NCBI GenBank assembly: GCA_949751835.1
Contig: CATKHK010000032.1
Coordinates: forward strand, 248,001 to 312,000
Length of the DNA: 64,000 bases
Reading direction: 5' to 3'
Source: Blepharisma japonicum
Taxonomy: Eukaryota > Ciliophora > Heterotrichea > Heterotrichida > Blepharismidae
Both the position numbers and the translations under genes were made by a program. This document shows, one piece after another, positions 31,988-42,333 of this stretch (the first letter of the stretch is position 1; every line of letters begins with the position of its first letter). The notes beneath the pieces are model-generated. The model made no database searches, was not told the origin of the DNA, and was given only the letters and a program-made list of their open reading frames with translations.

Positions 31988-32428
31988 ATGACAGATCTCT
32001 ACCCAGAAAACCATAATTTTTTTGCTTTTGTCCGTGATTGTGTGATAGCTCTCATCAGCAAAGTTGGTGTCAGAGAAACCTCAGCTAAACTTGGTGTCTC
32101 AATCCCAGCCCTTGAACTGATTCTTCAAAGCAGAGAAGAAACCTATACTCCAAGAACTTATAAAAAAGAAAGGCCAGACCCAGATGTAAAATTTGAAAAT
32201 TTACTTGAAGAAGTTGAAGGTGAAGAAGATGAAATTAGGATTTTGCCTGATGGTAGAAGACACTACCCTGCTGGATTTAAGAAAAAAGTAGTCAATGCTT
32301 ATATGTCTTCAAGAGACTTTGTAGGCACAGCAAAGCAGTTTGATATAAGCTCTACTTTATTGCAAAATTGGATTTTCAAGGTTCAAGACGGAGAAAACTT
32401 AAACGATAACCCAGGGAAAAAGAGATAA
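31988..32428 (+). CDS. HTH-containing protein with unresolved 5' end
   Basis: The first ATG in frame is at 31988 (146 residues, stop TAA), but the frame is open and protein-like from about 31897 (KIDLEVLNLVLGTSQASLVS), so the true start probably lies upstream. An AT-rich stretch ending in CTAAAAACAG at 31895 looks like a 3' splice site, yet no GT 15-16 nt upstream fits. Two HTH-like units are visible: SAKLGVSIPALELILQS and SSRDFVGTAKQFDISSTLLQ, the latter preceded by HYPAGFKKKVV, a Psq/transposase-type HTH look. A DNA-binding role is inferred. Confidence 0.65.
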   Translation: MTDLYPENHNFFAFVRDCVIALISKVGVRETSAKLGVSIPALELILQSREETYTPRTYKKERPDPDVKFENLLEEVEGEEDEIRILPDGRRHYPAGFKKKVVNAYMSSRDFVGTAKQFDISSTLLQNWIFKVQDGENLNDNPGKKR

Positions 32429-32463
32429 TTTTAAAAATTAATTAAGTAAAGGGGATAAAAATT

Positions 32464-34020
32464 ATGAAAGTTGCACAACTAAAAAAAGCAGGAAAAAAAT
32501 CAGGGAAAAAGAAAGGTAATAGAAAAGAAGCAGGAACTGAAACAATTCAAGTAAGAAGAAAAGAAAGTGATAACGGCCAGAATGAATATCCAGCGAGCAA
32601 AGCTGATATACAAATTGTAGGATCGTCAAGCAGGATGGATTCTGAAATGTATCAAACTCTACCGGCTTTTCCAAATACATATGGAGGCTCTATAAATAAT
32701 TATAACCAAAGTCAAGGTGTTGTGCGAAATAGCTTACCTTCTGGCCTTCAAATGCCTATGTATAATTATTCTAGCTTTGATGCAGAGGAACTTCCGGATT
32801 TGAATCCAAGGCAACATAATTCTGCAGAAAAAATTACAGGCTCTACTGATAGTCTTCCAGATTTAAATCCTCCAGGCTACTCTAGTCCCAGCTATACAGG
32901 AAGTAGTGGAGGAAGCAATATCAGCGCTGCCACTTCGCCCGATTTATCTAAAATGTCTATTAATAATTCAAATCCATACATGCCAAATCCTGGGCTATCT
33001 AAATTTCCAAACCAACCACCTAAAATTGAATTTGATGACCTTCCAGATATTTCAGGTGCAAGCCTCAATATAGAAAATAAAGTTCCTCCAAGTTTATCCA
33101 CTTTATTTTTAAAACGAATTCCTCCACCAGCTGAAAGTATTTCATCAGCAGCAATTCCTCAAATTCCAGCAAACATGATAATTAAAAAGATACCACAAGT
33201 GAGCAATCCAATTCCATATAATAACCCAATGCAGCCACAACCAAATATAAATGAAGATCTGCCAGATATTTCCAACTTAAATGGTAGCCATCCTGCGAAC
33301 ATACCAATTAAAAAAATACCTCAAAAAAGCGAAATTCAATATTTTGAGACTCCAAAAGGTCCTCCTCCTATTATAAATAATAAGCCAGAGTCCGATCTTA
33401 ATAGCTATGCCGCTTTCCCAATGACTAAAAACAAGGAAGAGCAATCCAATCCTAATCCTGCAATTCCTAATGTGGATTCTCCTAAAAAAGAACAACCAAA
33501 ATGCCTGGTCTGTAATGCTGAGAAACCTGGAATTCTTCCCTGCAACCACACTTTTTGCAAAAAATGCTTGCTAAAGCATATCACTGGGAAATCTGAGCTT
33601 GTTTTATTTACAAAATATGAAGAGAGTATAAAAATTCCATGCATTTTGTGTGATTATGTTCTAAATGAAGAGGACATAGAAAATGGAATAAATATAAAGG
33701 TTTTTACAGCTTACAATAATCGTAGAAATGATAGATTTAAAAAACAAAGAGATTCCAAAATAATAATAGAGACTGAAGAAAAACTAATAAAATCTATAGA
33801 AAATCAAGATGAGCAGGAGTTTTTGGAATGCGGCATATGTGAAAATATACTTGAAAATATTTATTTTATTCAGAAGGATTGTTGCGACAAACAAATTTGC
33901 GTTATCTGCCAAAGCTATAGTAAGACATTTGATTATTGTTTGAAATGCTCTACACTTTTAAGCCAAGAAGCCAATTCAAAAGTATGTGAAGTCAGAAAAA
34001 TTTCTATGCTCAAATTTTAA
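32464..34020 (+). CDS. RING-finger protein with repeated LPD motifs
   Basis: An intronless 518-residue protein, stop TAA, no TGA. The N-terminus is Lys-rich. Residues about 95-330 are Pro/Ser/Asn-rich and carry recurrent short motifs: ELPDLNPRQ, SLPDLNPPG, DLPDISGAS, DLPDISNLN, plus repeated LKRIPPP / KKIPQ units. The C-terminal third has a RING-like zinc domain (CLVCNAEKPGILPCNHTFC, KKC, then CILC) and a second Cys-rich unit (CGICENILEN, CCDKQICVIC, CLKC). It is probably an E3 ubiquitin ligase with docking motifs in its tail; partners are unknown. It starts 35 bp after the HTH gene. Confidence 0.72.
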   Translation: MKVAQLKKAGKKSGKKKGNRKEAGTETIQVRRKESDNGQNEYPASKADIQIVGSSSRMDSEMYQTLPAFPNTYGGSINNYNQSQGVVRNSLPSGLQMPMYNYSSFDAEELPDLNPRQHNSAEKITGSTDSLPDLNPPGYSSPSYTGSSGGSNISAATSPDLSKMSINNSNPYMPNPGLSKFPNQPPKIEFDDLPDISGASLNIENKVPPSLSTLFLKRIPPPAESISSAAIPQIPANMIIKKIPQVSNPIPYNNPMQPQPNINEDLPDISNLNGSHPANIPIKKIPQKSEIQYFETPKGPPPIINNKPESDLNSYAAFPMTKNKEEQSNPNPAIPNVDSPKKEQPKCLVCNAEKPGILPCNHTFCKKCLLKHITGKSELVLFTKYEESIKIPCILCDYVLNEEDIENGINIKVFTAYNNRRNDRFKKQRDSKIIIETEEKLIKSIENQDEQEFLECGICENILENIYFIQKDCCDKQICVICQSYSKTFDYCLKCSTLLSQEANSKVCEVRKISMLKF

Positions 34021-34099
34021 AAAGCAATAAATTATAAATTTCTTATAGATAGCTAAATATAATTTTAAACATAAATTTAACAGGATTAAAGGAATTATG

Positions 34100-34336
34100 T
34101 TAAAATATTAAGCATATACTGCAATGTGCTTTACCAACTGGTGGTGAAATTCGCTTTATAATTTCTATGTTTCCTTGGCATTCGGTATGGGAAAAATTAA
34201 TAACAGAATAAAAGGAGACTTCTATATAACTTTGATTCACTTTTAATAGTTCTTCAGAACTTTCATTAGAGATCGAGATAATACTTGCGAAAGATTCTTC
34301 ATCTGTTTCTTTCCTCTTAAGCTGCTGAAAAAGCAT
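34100..34336 (-). CDS. Tiny protein ending in a CaaX-like box
   Basis: A 78-residue frame, MLFQQLKRKETDEE to HCSICLIF, stop TAA. The last four residues CLIF match a CaaX prenylation box, with Phe favouring geranylgeranyl or farnesyl transfer. Composition (acidic start, Ser-rich, mixed end) is protein-like and the gene is isolated in its own gap. There is no recognised domain. It may be real but is short, so confidence is moderate. Confidence 0.45.
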   Translation of the reverse strand: MLFQQLKRKETDEESFASIISISNESSEELLKVNQSYIEVSFYSVINFSHTECQGNIEIIKRISPPVGKAHCSICLIF

Positions 34337-34838
34337 TATATTATATTATTTAAATGGTTAGGGTAAATATATAAAAATGAAACAAAATTATTCCAATCCG
34401 AAAAGAATCTAATCAATAAAGTCCTATTTTTAGCTTATATTTCGATATTGATATTTATTCATAATTTTAGTAAAAAATAATAAAAAAGAAGAAGGATTAC
34501 TTTTATATCGTTAAGAATTATTAAATGGTCAACTTCCAGAGTTTGTTATATTTAAAACATTATCTAATACTAAATAGTTAATTAAAATATGAATTATTTG
34601 TATTCAATCTTGTTGTACAGAAACATGATAAGCATTTTAAAAAATTAATATATATATTCATAATACCATAAAATTTATATGGTCACTTTTACCTCCAATA
34701 AACTCAAATTATAATTAATTTTAGTTATTAAAATATCACACATATTTTAATCAAATATAATTTCCATTCATCCATTATTAAAGTTTCATTAACAACAAAA
34801 TTGCTCAATAATTTCAACTAATAATAACTTGCTTCAAT
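34337..34838. other. Intergenic, nothing recognised
   Basis: About 500 bp of very AT-rich DNA between the divergent CaaX gene and the second Myb gene. I found no open frame, exon pair, RNA gene or strong repeat. Confidence 0.5.
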
Positions 34839-36278
34839 ATGTCTCACTACGATAGAAACTCCTGAAGTCCTGAAGTATTTTCCAAATAGGCTGATGAAGC
34901 TATAAAATCTCTCGTTGAAGAACTTGGCCTCAAAAAATGAACAAAAATCGCACGGATTCTTGAAGAAAAGCATGGTATTGAAGGAAGGTAAAATTCATAT
35001 AGAACAGGGAAACAATGCAGAGAAAGATGATTTAATCATCTAGACCCCAACATAAAAAATGACCAATGGAGTGTCGAGGAAGAAAAAATCCTCTTCGAAT
35101 GCCAGCAAAAGTACGGGAATTGTTGGTCTAAAATGACAGATCATTTGCCAGGGAGAACCGACAATGCAATTAAAAATTATTTTTATAGCACCGTTAGAAG
35201 AAATTTAAGAAGATATAACAAAAGAGTCCCTTCGAGTGAACAAATACATGGGAGAGTGCAGGAGTTAATAAAAGACCCAGAAACTTTGAAATTATTAAGT
35301 GTGCATTCTGAAAGAAAAAGGACAAGAGAAGAAAAAGAATTAGAAAAATTAGCAAGGGAAAACAGCTTAAAAAGAGAAGATTCATTGAAAAAATCGAATA
35401 GTTTGAAGAGATCTGATAGCTTAAAACGATCTGATAGCTTAAAAAGCTCTGATAGCTTAAAGCGGTCTGATAGTCTGAAACGTTCTGACAGCCTAAAACG
35501 CTCTGACTCTTTGAAAAGCTTAAAAAGGACTGATGGCTTGAAGAAAAACTCATCTCGAGCAGAAAAAGATGATTCTGAAAGCTCTGATACAAAAAATAGC
35601 ATTATATATAGAGATATAAATACGAAAAAAGGAAATCCGTCAATTATTGTATCGCAACCTGTTACGCGATCACACCAGAAAAAAATTGAGCAGCAAGAAA
35701 TTGAGCCAGCAAGTTTATTACATAATATTTCTCAAGCTTCACCCTCTAATGAAATTTATGACCCAATGAAAACATTTGATCCTATTAAAGGATTTTCTCT
35801 AGCAAAAGATGGACAAGGTACTTTAAGTCTAAATTATTTAGATCCAGTAGATCCTCAAGGGCAAGACCCATTTTATACTGAAGGCTTTGGGTATCATAAG
35901 TCTGATTCTGCAAACAGTATTGGAAAAGGAGACTACTTACCTTTTTTAAGCCAAGATCTTCCTTTCAACAGAAATTTTCGAGTTCCATCTATGGATGGAG
36001 ATAATGGATCTCAGCCTGAAGGGTTTAGATTTATGAAGATACCATCGCTTGGAGATGATTATATGTTTCAGCCAGAAAACTTCAAATATATGAAAATCCC
36101 ATCAATGGGAGAAGATAGCAATTTTAATCCTGAAGGCTTTAAATTGATGAAAATTCCGTCAATTGGCGAAGAAAGCAATTTTTCGATGGTGAAACTGCCA
36201 TCTTTGAGTCTTGGAGATTGTGAGCTGCCGCCTTTCCAACCAAATGATAGCTTCCAACATATAAATCAAAATCAATAA
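34839..36278 (+). CDS. R2R3 Myb-type factor with long repeat-rich tail
   Basis: Two 15-nt introns (34875-34889 and 34988-35002) and three TGA-as-Trp codons reveal two Myb repeats that conventional reading misses: SWSPEADEAIKSLVEELGL to QCRERWFNHLDP, then QWSVEEEKILFECQQKYGN to NAIKNYFYSTVRR, about residues 8-125. The repeats are typical nuclear DNA-binding units. The tail, about 320 residues, holds a (SLKRSD)n tract, a Ser/Asp-rich middle and three exact-length 19-residue repeats. Total is 469 residues, stop TAA. RxxS-like serines in the tract suggest regulation by a basophilic kinase, as an inference. Confidence 0.88.
35364..35545 (+). repeat. Hexapeptide-coding repeat SLKRSD
   Basis: Within the second Myb gene about ten 18-bp units encode SLKRSD and variants (SLKRED, SLKKSN, SLKSSD, SLKRTD). 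Synonymous differences between units show it is not a very recent expansion. The opposite strand is also open here only because of the repeat. Confidence 0.85.
35985..36155 (+). repeat. Three 57-bp tandem repeats encoding 19 residues each
   Basis: Units start at 35985, 36042 and 36099 and encode PSMDGDNGSQPEGFRFMKI, PSLGDDYMFQPENFKYMKI and PSMGEDSNFNPEGFKLMKI. A partial fourth follows (PSIGEESNFSMVKL). The units are diverged in DNA but constant in length, pointing to selection on a repeated peptide motif. Confidence 0.85.
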
Positions 36279-36664
36279 AAGCTTAATGATGGGGATTTTT
36301 ATTATGTCAATAAATTGAATAATTTACTGGGAATATATAATTTCTAATGCTGCTGAAGTAATTATAAATTTTGAGATATAAGTTTCCTGATAACTTTTCA
36401 TCTTATTTAACTTAGTGCTCTAATTGAAGAAATCATTTTTTAAGTATCAAATAAAATTGTAACAGATTATAACACATTTTTACAGTAGCAAGTTTAAGTT
36501 TTAGCATATAAATTTGATTCTTTCAGTTTTATAGAATAATTTTGTATTTTAATATTTCAATAAATGATATCTTTTGCCAAATTGTCAGCTAACAATAAAT
36601 ATTTTGTTTATTTGTATACATAAAATTTTAATATAAGATTTTTATTTGTAAAATTTGGGATAAA
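36279..36664. other. Intergenic, nothing recognised
   Basis: 386 bp of AT-rich DNA between tandem plus-strand genes. I see no open frame, RNA gene or clear repeat. Confidence 0.5.
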
Positions 36665-37135
36665 ATGGAAGAAACTACTATCTATTTTTATCACAAACCT
36701 ACAGAAAAAGCGAGACCAGAAGACCTTTATTTAGGGAATTTTTATCCTTCCCCTATGACAGTCCATGGTATCTCTTACCCAACAGTTGAGCATTATTACC
36801 AGTCTCAAAAATTCAGTGACCCTGAAATAATTGAGAGAATTCTCTCATCTCCTACCCCCAAAATGGCTAAAAGGATTGCATATGAATATGAATGGAATAA
36901 AGAAGAATGGGAAGAGATTAAAGAAAATGTCATGAGATTTGGAATTTTTTCAAAATTCAAGCAGAATCCAGAACTTAAAGAAAAACTTGTAGCCACAGGA
37001 ACTGCTAAGCTAGTTGAAGACAGTCATAAAGATGCTTTTTGGGGAGGGTCAATAGAAGGAAGCGAAAACAAAATGGGAAAGTTATTAATGGATCTTAGAG
37101 AGCAATTTAAAAAAGCTGCTGAAGATTTACAATAA
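36665..37135 (+). CDS. NADAR (YbiA-like) domain protein
   Basis: A 156-residue protein that is a single NADAR domain. Signature segments are LGNFYPSPMTVHGISYPTVE followed by HYYQSQKF, and later DSHKDAFWGGS with MGKLLMDLREQF at the end, as in E. coli YbiA. Characterised members are N-glycosidases acting on riboflavin-pathway intermediates or removing ADP-ribose from guanine in DNA or RNA. Which reaction applies here cannot be told from sequence. No intron, no TGA, stop TAA. Confidence 0.9.
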   Translation: MEETTIYFYHKPTEKARPEDLYLGNFYPSPMTVHGISYPTVEHYYQSQKFSDPEIIERILSSPTPKMAKRIAYEYEWNKEEWEEIKENVMRFGIFSKFKQNPELKEKLVATGTAKLVEDSHKDAFWGGSIEGSENKMGKLLMDLREQFKKAAEDLQ

Positions 37136-37162
37136 TTTATCTTATTATAATTATCACGGCGA

Positions 37163-37930
37163 TTACATAAGTGCACATTGGCATGCGTTAAGCCACTCTG
37201 GGCCTTTTCCTAAACAGCTGCTGTGTTTAGTTTCTTCTTTATTATCATTTTTTACCTCTCTTTTATTAAAAATTTCTTCTAATCTTTTTTCAACCTCCCC
37301 ATGCCTCTTTTCTTCAGTTTCTGTTATTGTTGAAATAGAAATATTTACTTTTCTTTCACTAAAAATGTCATGCAGCTCCATCTGAAGTCCAAGTTTTTGC
37401 ACTTGGATTAATTCAAAAGCATGGTTTATTTGGTTTTCATTTTCATCAATAGTAATTCAATTTATACGCCGCTTCAACTCTTTTGAAATTTCATCACGGC
37501 TCATTCCATAGTAAAATGATTTGACTATTTCAGAATTTTCTTGGTCAAATTCGATTTTTCTTGTTGATTTGCTGGTTCTTGATAAAATATCTTTATTTTT
37601 CTTTATCGTATAGTTTCTCATAATGTCGGATAAATAAGAAAGCATGATTTTTCGGTCTGTTTGGCTCAGGTTTTCTGAAATGCAGCCCATTACTTCTTCT
37701 ACAGATTTATTTAGGTCTTCTTGGGTCTTGTCAAAAACCAAGTACTCCGAGAAACTTGTATTGTCTGATCTTACAAAAGTTATTTTGATTTCTTCCCAAG
37801 ATGGGTTAGACGATTTGGATTTGGTTATATCAAAAATAAAACATTGGCCAATTTCAGAATCTTGAGATTCGAGCTTTGTAGATATGGTTGGATTATCTTT
37901 TGGCTTGATTTCTTTTGAAATTTTTAGCAT
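37163..37930 (-). CDS. CaaX-ending protein, short paralog of the 38320 gene
   Basis: One TGA-as-Trp codon gives a 255-residue protein, stop TAA, ending in CALM, a good farnesylation box. The central 70 residues (SWEEIKITFVRSDNTSFSEY, LVFDKTQEDLNKSVEEVMG) match the divergent neighbour almost position for position, and both continue through LSDIMRN-type helices, EISKEL and a C-terminal coiled region. The neighbour's N-terminal PH-like domain is missing here. No known family is recognised; prenylation implies a membrane role. Confidence 0.7.
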
Positions 37931-38319
37931 CTGATAGGGTGTTTATTATTATATTATAGGTTTGAGAGTCAAATTATGAAATTATAATTTGGAAGAAATT
38001 TGAAGAATGGAATAAGGAAGAAGACTTTGATTAAGCATTATAAGAGGAGATTAAAATTAAAATTTTTATTATTTGAATATAATCTGCTTACTTCTTAAAT
38101 AAGCAGATTTTTATGTCAAAGTATATTCAAAGTTATCAGAATTTAAATAACTTAATTATTGAAAATTTTTATAAGTTATTTTAAGTATTAAAATTAATGA
38201 TATTGTATATAGAGCTAATATGCGAAACTATTGAAATATCGTCAATTCTTTTATTAAAAATTTAAAAAATTTATCATCTTCTGTTTCATTTTTAACTTTA
38301 ATAAAATTACCGTTTTTAA
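37931..38319. other. Intergenic between divergent paralogs
   Basis: 389 bp of AT-rich DNA between the start codons of two head-to-head paralogs. No open frame or strong hairpin is seen. It may act as a shared bidirectional promoter. Confidence 0.45.
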
Positions 38320-39624
38320 ATGAAAAACTCCCTCTATCACGATTCCGATTCGGACTCCCCTATTTCTCAACAGCAAGAAGATCTAACCCAAGCCAATGTA
38401 TTATGGCAATGGCTCTCCCCTCAACAAAAAAAATTCTTAACTAGCCAAAAAAGCGTCTCCCTCTACCACAGCAAATGGCACAAAAAAGGTGGAATTCCTA
38501 GTTTATTTCCAGGAAAAATCTTAATACAGCCTGATAACCCAGAATTTATTCAATGGACATGGCCTCATGATTTGAATAAAAATTTGATTTCTATATATGA
38601 TATAAAACAGGCCAGTGGATTTTTGCAGGGAACTAAAGCATTAGATGTATTATTATCTATAATGAAACCTAAGGACTCAATATCTCCATCAACAATAATT
38701 GCATTTGCAGTAGATGGAAATGCACTCATAGTTGTGTTTGATAATGAAGAAACTTGCAAAAAATGAAAAGCTGGACTATTGAAGATGCTGAATAGTTTAA
38801 ATGTACTGGATTCCGATGAAGAAGAAAACAATAGATTTTTAACAGTAAAAGGATCTGGAGTTTGAACTAGACAAACATCTATGGATGCTTTATATTCACG
38901 AGCTTATATTTTTGATTTATCTGAACCAAATATTCCGAATGGCACTTGGAGAGAAATTAAAGCGACACTTGTATATGAAGATGACTCTTCACACAGTGAA
39001 TATTTAATTTTTGATAGATCACAAGAGAATTTGAATAATTCTGTTAATGAAGTTTTACGATCTATTGAAATGCATTTAGATTACCCGAATAGAGAACTCT
39101 TAAAAGTATATTTAGAAGATATTATGAGAAATGAATTAAGACTCAGAAACGATAAAAAAGATAGCTTTAAAATTATTAAAAATAAAGTTGTACCATATGC
39201 ATCATATAAAAAAAGAAGTGTAAAAAGATTTAAAAGGGAATATTCAAGCATGCCTGGAGGAGAAATTTCAAAAGAAATTATAAACCAATTAAATGGCAGT
39301 GAAAAGCTATATTTTGGAAACAAAGTTACTAATGCTTTTCAAATGCTTTTTCTACAAAAATTATCATTAGGCCTAGAAACCCATTTTTTAGCCAAAGAAT
39401 CAAAGAGAAGAAAGATAAATGAAGGAGTTTCGCTGCTTGATACTGAAGAAAATAGTATTGATGCGGGTGCAAAGATGAATCAAAAAGAAATTGAAGAAAA
39501 AATCGATGAAATTATGCAGAAAAGGGTGCAAAATAATCAAAATAGTAATAGCAATGAAAAGGATAAATCATATGGGTGCAGACCATTTGCACTAAAAGAC
39601 GCATGCAACTGTATACTTATGTAG
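38320..39624 (+). CDS. PH-like domain protein with CaaX end, long paralog
   Basis: Two TGA-as-Trp codons give a 434-residue protein, stop TAG, ending NCILM, a CaaX box. Residues about 30-170 look like a PH-type domain: KILIQPDNPEFIQWTW, LISIYDIKQASGF, TIIAFAVDGNALIVVFDNEE, then a C-terminal helix CKKWKAGLLKML whose key Trp is TGA-coded. The rest (TWREIKATLVYEDDSSHSEY, LIFDRSQENLNNSVNEVLR) is shared with the 37163 gene. A PH domain plus a prenyl anchor suggests a membrane-associated regulator. Family not recognised. Confidence 0.7.
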
Positions 39625-39762
39625 CAAATTAAAGATTTTATATAACTAATTTTTCATAATTTTTTTTAATTTTGGATAAATTTAAATTATGGCAAACTAT
39701 TAAAATTTTGACAAAATCACTGCGAACTACAATTTAAAATGGTTTAATTAATTATAAAATTT

Positions 39763-41082
39763 ATGGAAAATATAGCTTACCCAGTCAAATTTTTGGTTTT
39801 AATAGTCATTTTAGGGACAATTGTGCAAACTCAACAATATCGTAATATTTAGTAAGTTTTTGGCTATATTGCTGCTGGAAGTTCAATGCTAGAAGACACG
39901 GATACCTCTTTATATGAATACGGATTTTTGAGTGGTCCAACAATTTTATTGGTTAATGCTGTTCTTGTTTTGCCAATTGGTCGGCTTGTTGACTACATAA
40001 AAAGGCCGAAATGGTTTGTTTTGTGCTGTTCCATATCAATTTGCCTTATAACACTACTAAACAGCATATGTGAAAATTTCTACGAGCTACTATTAGTCCG
40101 TCTGATGTTTGGAATTTTCGCTTGTGGAATTTCTCCAACTTATATGAGACTGCTGGCTTTATACTTTCCATCAAAAAAACGAGGCTTCGCTTCAGGATTT
40201 TTATTTTTGACGATTTATTTTGGAATTTCTCTAGCTTCATTATCATTAATATTAGCGGAATCTGTAGGGTAATTCTTATAAAGGTGGCGTTGATCCTATG
40301 TTCTCATTGGCTCAATAAGTTTAGTTTTGACTGTAATTTTTGGAGTCTTTCTTCGAGATATAAAAAATAACACTAAATTTAACAGATTCACAAATGAGCA
40401 GATCCTTAAAAGTGACATTTTATCACTCTTCAAAAATAAAACGCTGATTTTTACTATTCTTGCATTATTCTTCCAATATATTTCAGGATTTGCAAGATCA
40501 TTTTATGAAGCAATTTATTTTGCAGAAAAATTTTCAGATAATGTGGATGTATATGCAGTTTTAAATGCAATAGGAATTTTGATTTCTCCAATAGCTCCTA
40601 TTTTATTAGGAAAATACTCAGATAATAAGCAAGACTCAAACCCAAAATGGCAACCTTTAATTATTGCAATTACAAGGTTTATGTATATTCCTTTGCTATT
40701 TCCGATGTATCTTTCCTCAAATTTTGCAATCGCAATGGTCTCAATGATGCTAATAAGCACGGTTGGGGAAACCTATATAAGTGTATCTTACGCAATTTTA
40801 ATAAATGTTGCAAATCCTAGCGTCTGGGCGTTCCAAACTGCGTGAATGATTTGCGTCACTACAATAGCAGGGACTATTTCTACAGTAATCATAGGCTTTT
40901 ATTATACATCTTTAGAAGCTTTAAAAGTCTCTCTATTAATTGCAACTGTATTTGGTAGTGCAATGGCAGCAATCATGTTTTTAGTTGTCGCCAAATTTTA
41001 CCCTGAGGACTTAAAAAAGCAAAAAGAGTGCCAAAAAGAAATGTCTGAAGAACTGGTTAACCAAAGCCAAAGTTTACAATAG
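39763..41082 (+). CDS. MFS transporter, two introns
   Basis: Two 15-nt introns (39842-39856, 40269-40283) and two TGA-as-Trp codons give a 429-residue membrane protein, stop TAG. The first splice creates QQYLFGYIAAGSS, a classic first-helix MFS motif; the second creates VGWRWSYVLIGSI, the motif between helices 5 and 6, with the second Trp from TGA. GRLVDYIKRPKWFVL is the loop 2-3 signature. About 12 helices are visible. Substrate is unknown; the family resembles spinster-like transporters. These two junctions are among the best evidence here for both the code and the intron size. Confidence 0.87.
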
Positions 41083-41134
41083 GATAAATTCTTTATTAAA
41101 AATAGTGTCGATTAATCTAATTTCTAGCGTTTAT

Positions 41135-42286
41135 TTAAAAAGTAAATTTATGAACTAATGATTGCCTTATTGTGCCTTCAGCTTCCCACTCTGCTTTGCT
41201 CATCACCATAAACTGTCCAAATGTGGACAAACTAGCTAGCATAGACCCACCAATCCAAGCTGCATGCTGTCTAAAAGAGTCTGAGACTACTTTTATTTCA
41301 TTGCCCATGACAGTGCCACTCATGATTGTCCTGATTTCTTTTTCCATTCTTTCATGGAATCCTCTCATCATAGAAGTCCCTCCACTTAAAGAAATATTGC
41401 TGTACATGTCTGCTCTTAAATCAATGTCACATTTAAAGATAGACTCAGCTGTTAGTTCAGGGATCCCTCCAATTTCTTTATTTATGATACTTGGCCTAAA
41501 TAAAATTTCTGCTGCATTTACCCTTGTTTGTTTATTAATTTTAATAATTTCTCCACTTGGCAGCTCATAGCAGCTTTCTTCATCAGTAATCAAATCTTTC
41601 CCATTCATAGTTTTTTCATAATCCTGCGGTACAACTAGCATTTCTTCTTTAATCCCTCTTGCAACTGTAAATTGCTCAGGTTTCAAATGCATTGACAAAT
41701 TCTGTAATAAATAATTAGTAATATCAACCCCTGACAGTGGAATCCTCTTCGTCGCATGTGGCAATGCAAAGCCTTCAAAAATAGGGACGATACTTGTAGA
41801 GCCATCTCCTATATCAATCACAATTCCACGAGTTTTTCCTGTAGAAAATAGCGATAAAACAGGAGATGACATAATCCCAAGAGAGCTGACACCTATTGAC
41901 TCAAAAAAGATTTGGGAAATCCTCTGTTTGTTTTCACGGGAATTTAGCACTGGGTCAGTTATGAGAACATTTATAGTGCTTGGATCTAATTGTAGCTGGT
42001 CTTTTATGAGGTGCTCCCAGATATCACGCATATTTTCTCAGTCTTGGTCTGTGTCTTTTATGATGCTACGCTCAATTGGAAAATAGAGCGCACAATGAGG
42101 GTCTTTGAGGTCAATTTCATTGCCAAATTTTGTAATTGCGGGTCTTCCTGGCTCCGTTGGGTCGTATTTGCCAAGAACTGAAGGGATGACTACTTTTGGA
42201 GAGTCTTCACCTGAAAAGCCTGCTTTGATGAAGCCAGAGCCGTTATCAATAACAACAAATTCTTTAGTGTCAAGCTCAGCTTCCAT
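41135..42286 (-). CDS. Divergent actin or actin-related protein
   Basis: A 383-residue protein with one TGA-as-Trp codon at the actin position TDQDWENMRDIW, stop TAA. Nucleotide-binding motifs are clear: VIDNGSGFIKAGFSGEDSP (phosphate 1), VIDIGDGSTSIVP (phosphate 2) and LSGGTSMMRGF (adenosine). The C-terminus WIGGSMLASLSTFGQFMVMS is actin-like, but the end (KFTF) and many surface positions differ from conventional actin. Start at MEAELDTKEF is preferred; an ATG 16 codons upstream is also in frame. Ciliates have many diverged actins, so a specific ARP class is not assigned. Confidence 0.88.
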
Positions 42287-42333
42287 TATTAAATATTTAA
42301 TTTCAAATTTAGGAGAATTTTGATTTTTCATCA

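Noticed and set aside
35183-35602. Two minus-strand open frames over the second Myb gene
   Set aside because: They are mirror images of the SLKRSD repeat and have no domain; the plus-strand frame carries the Myb repeats.
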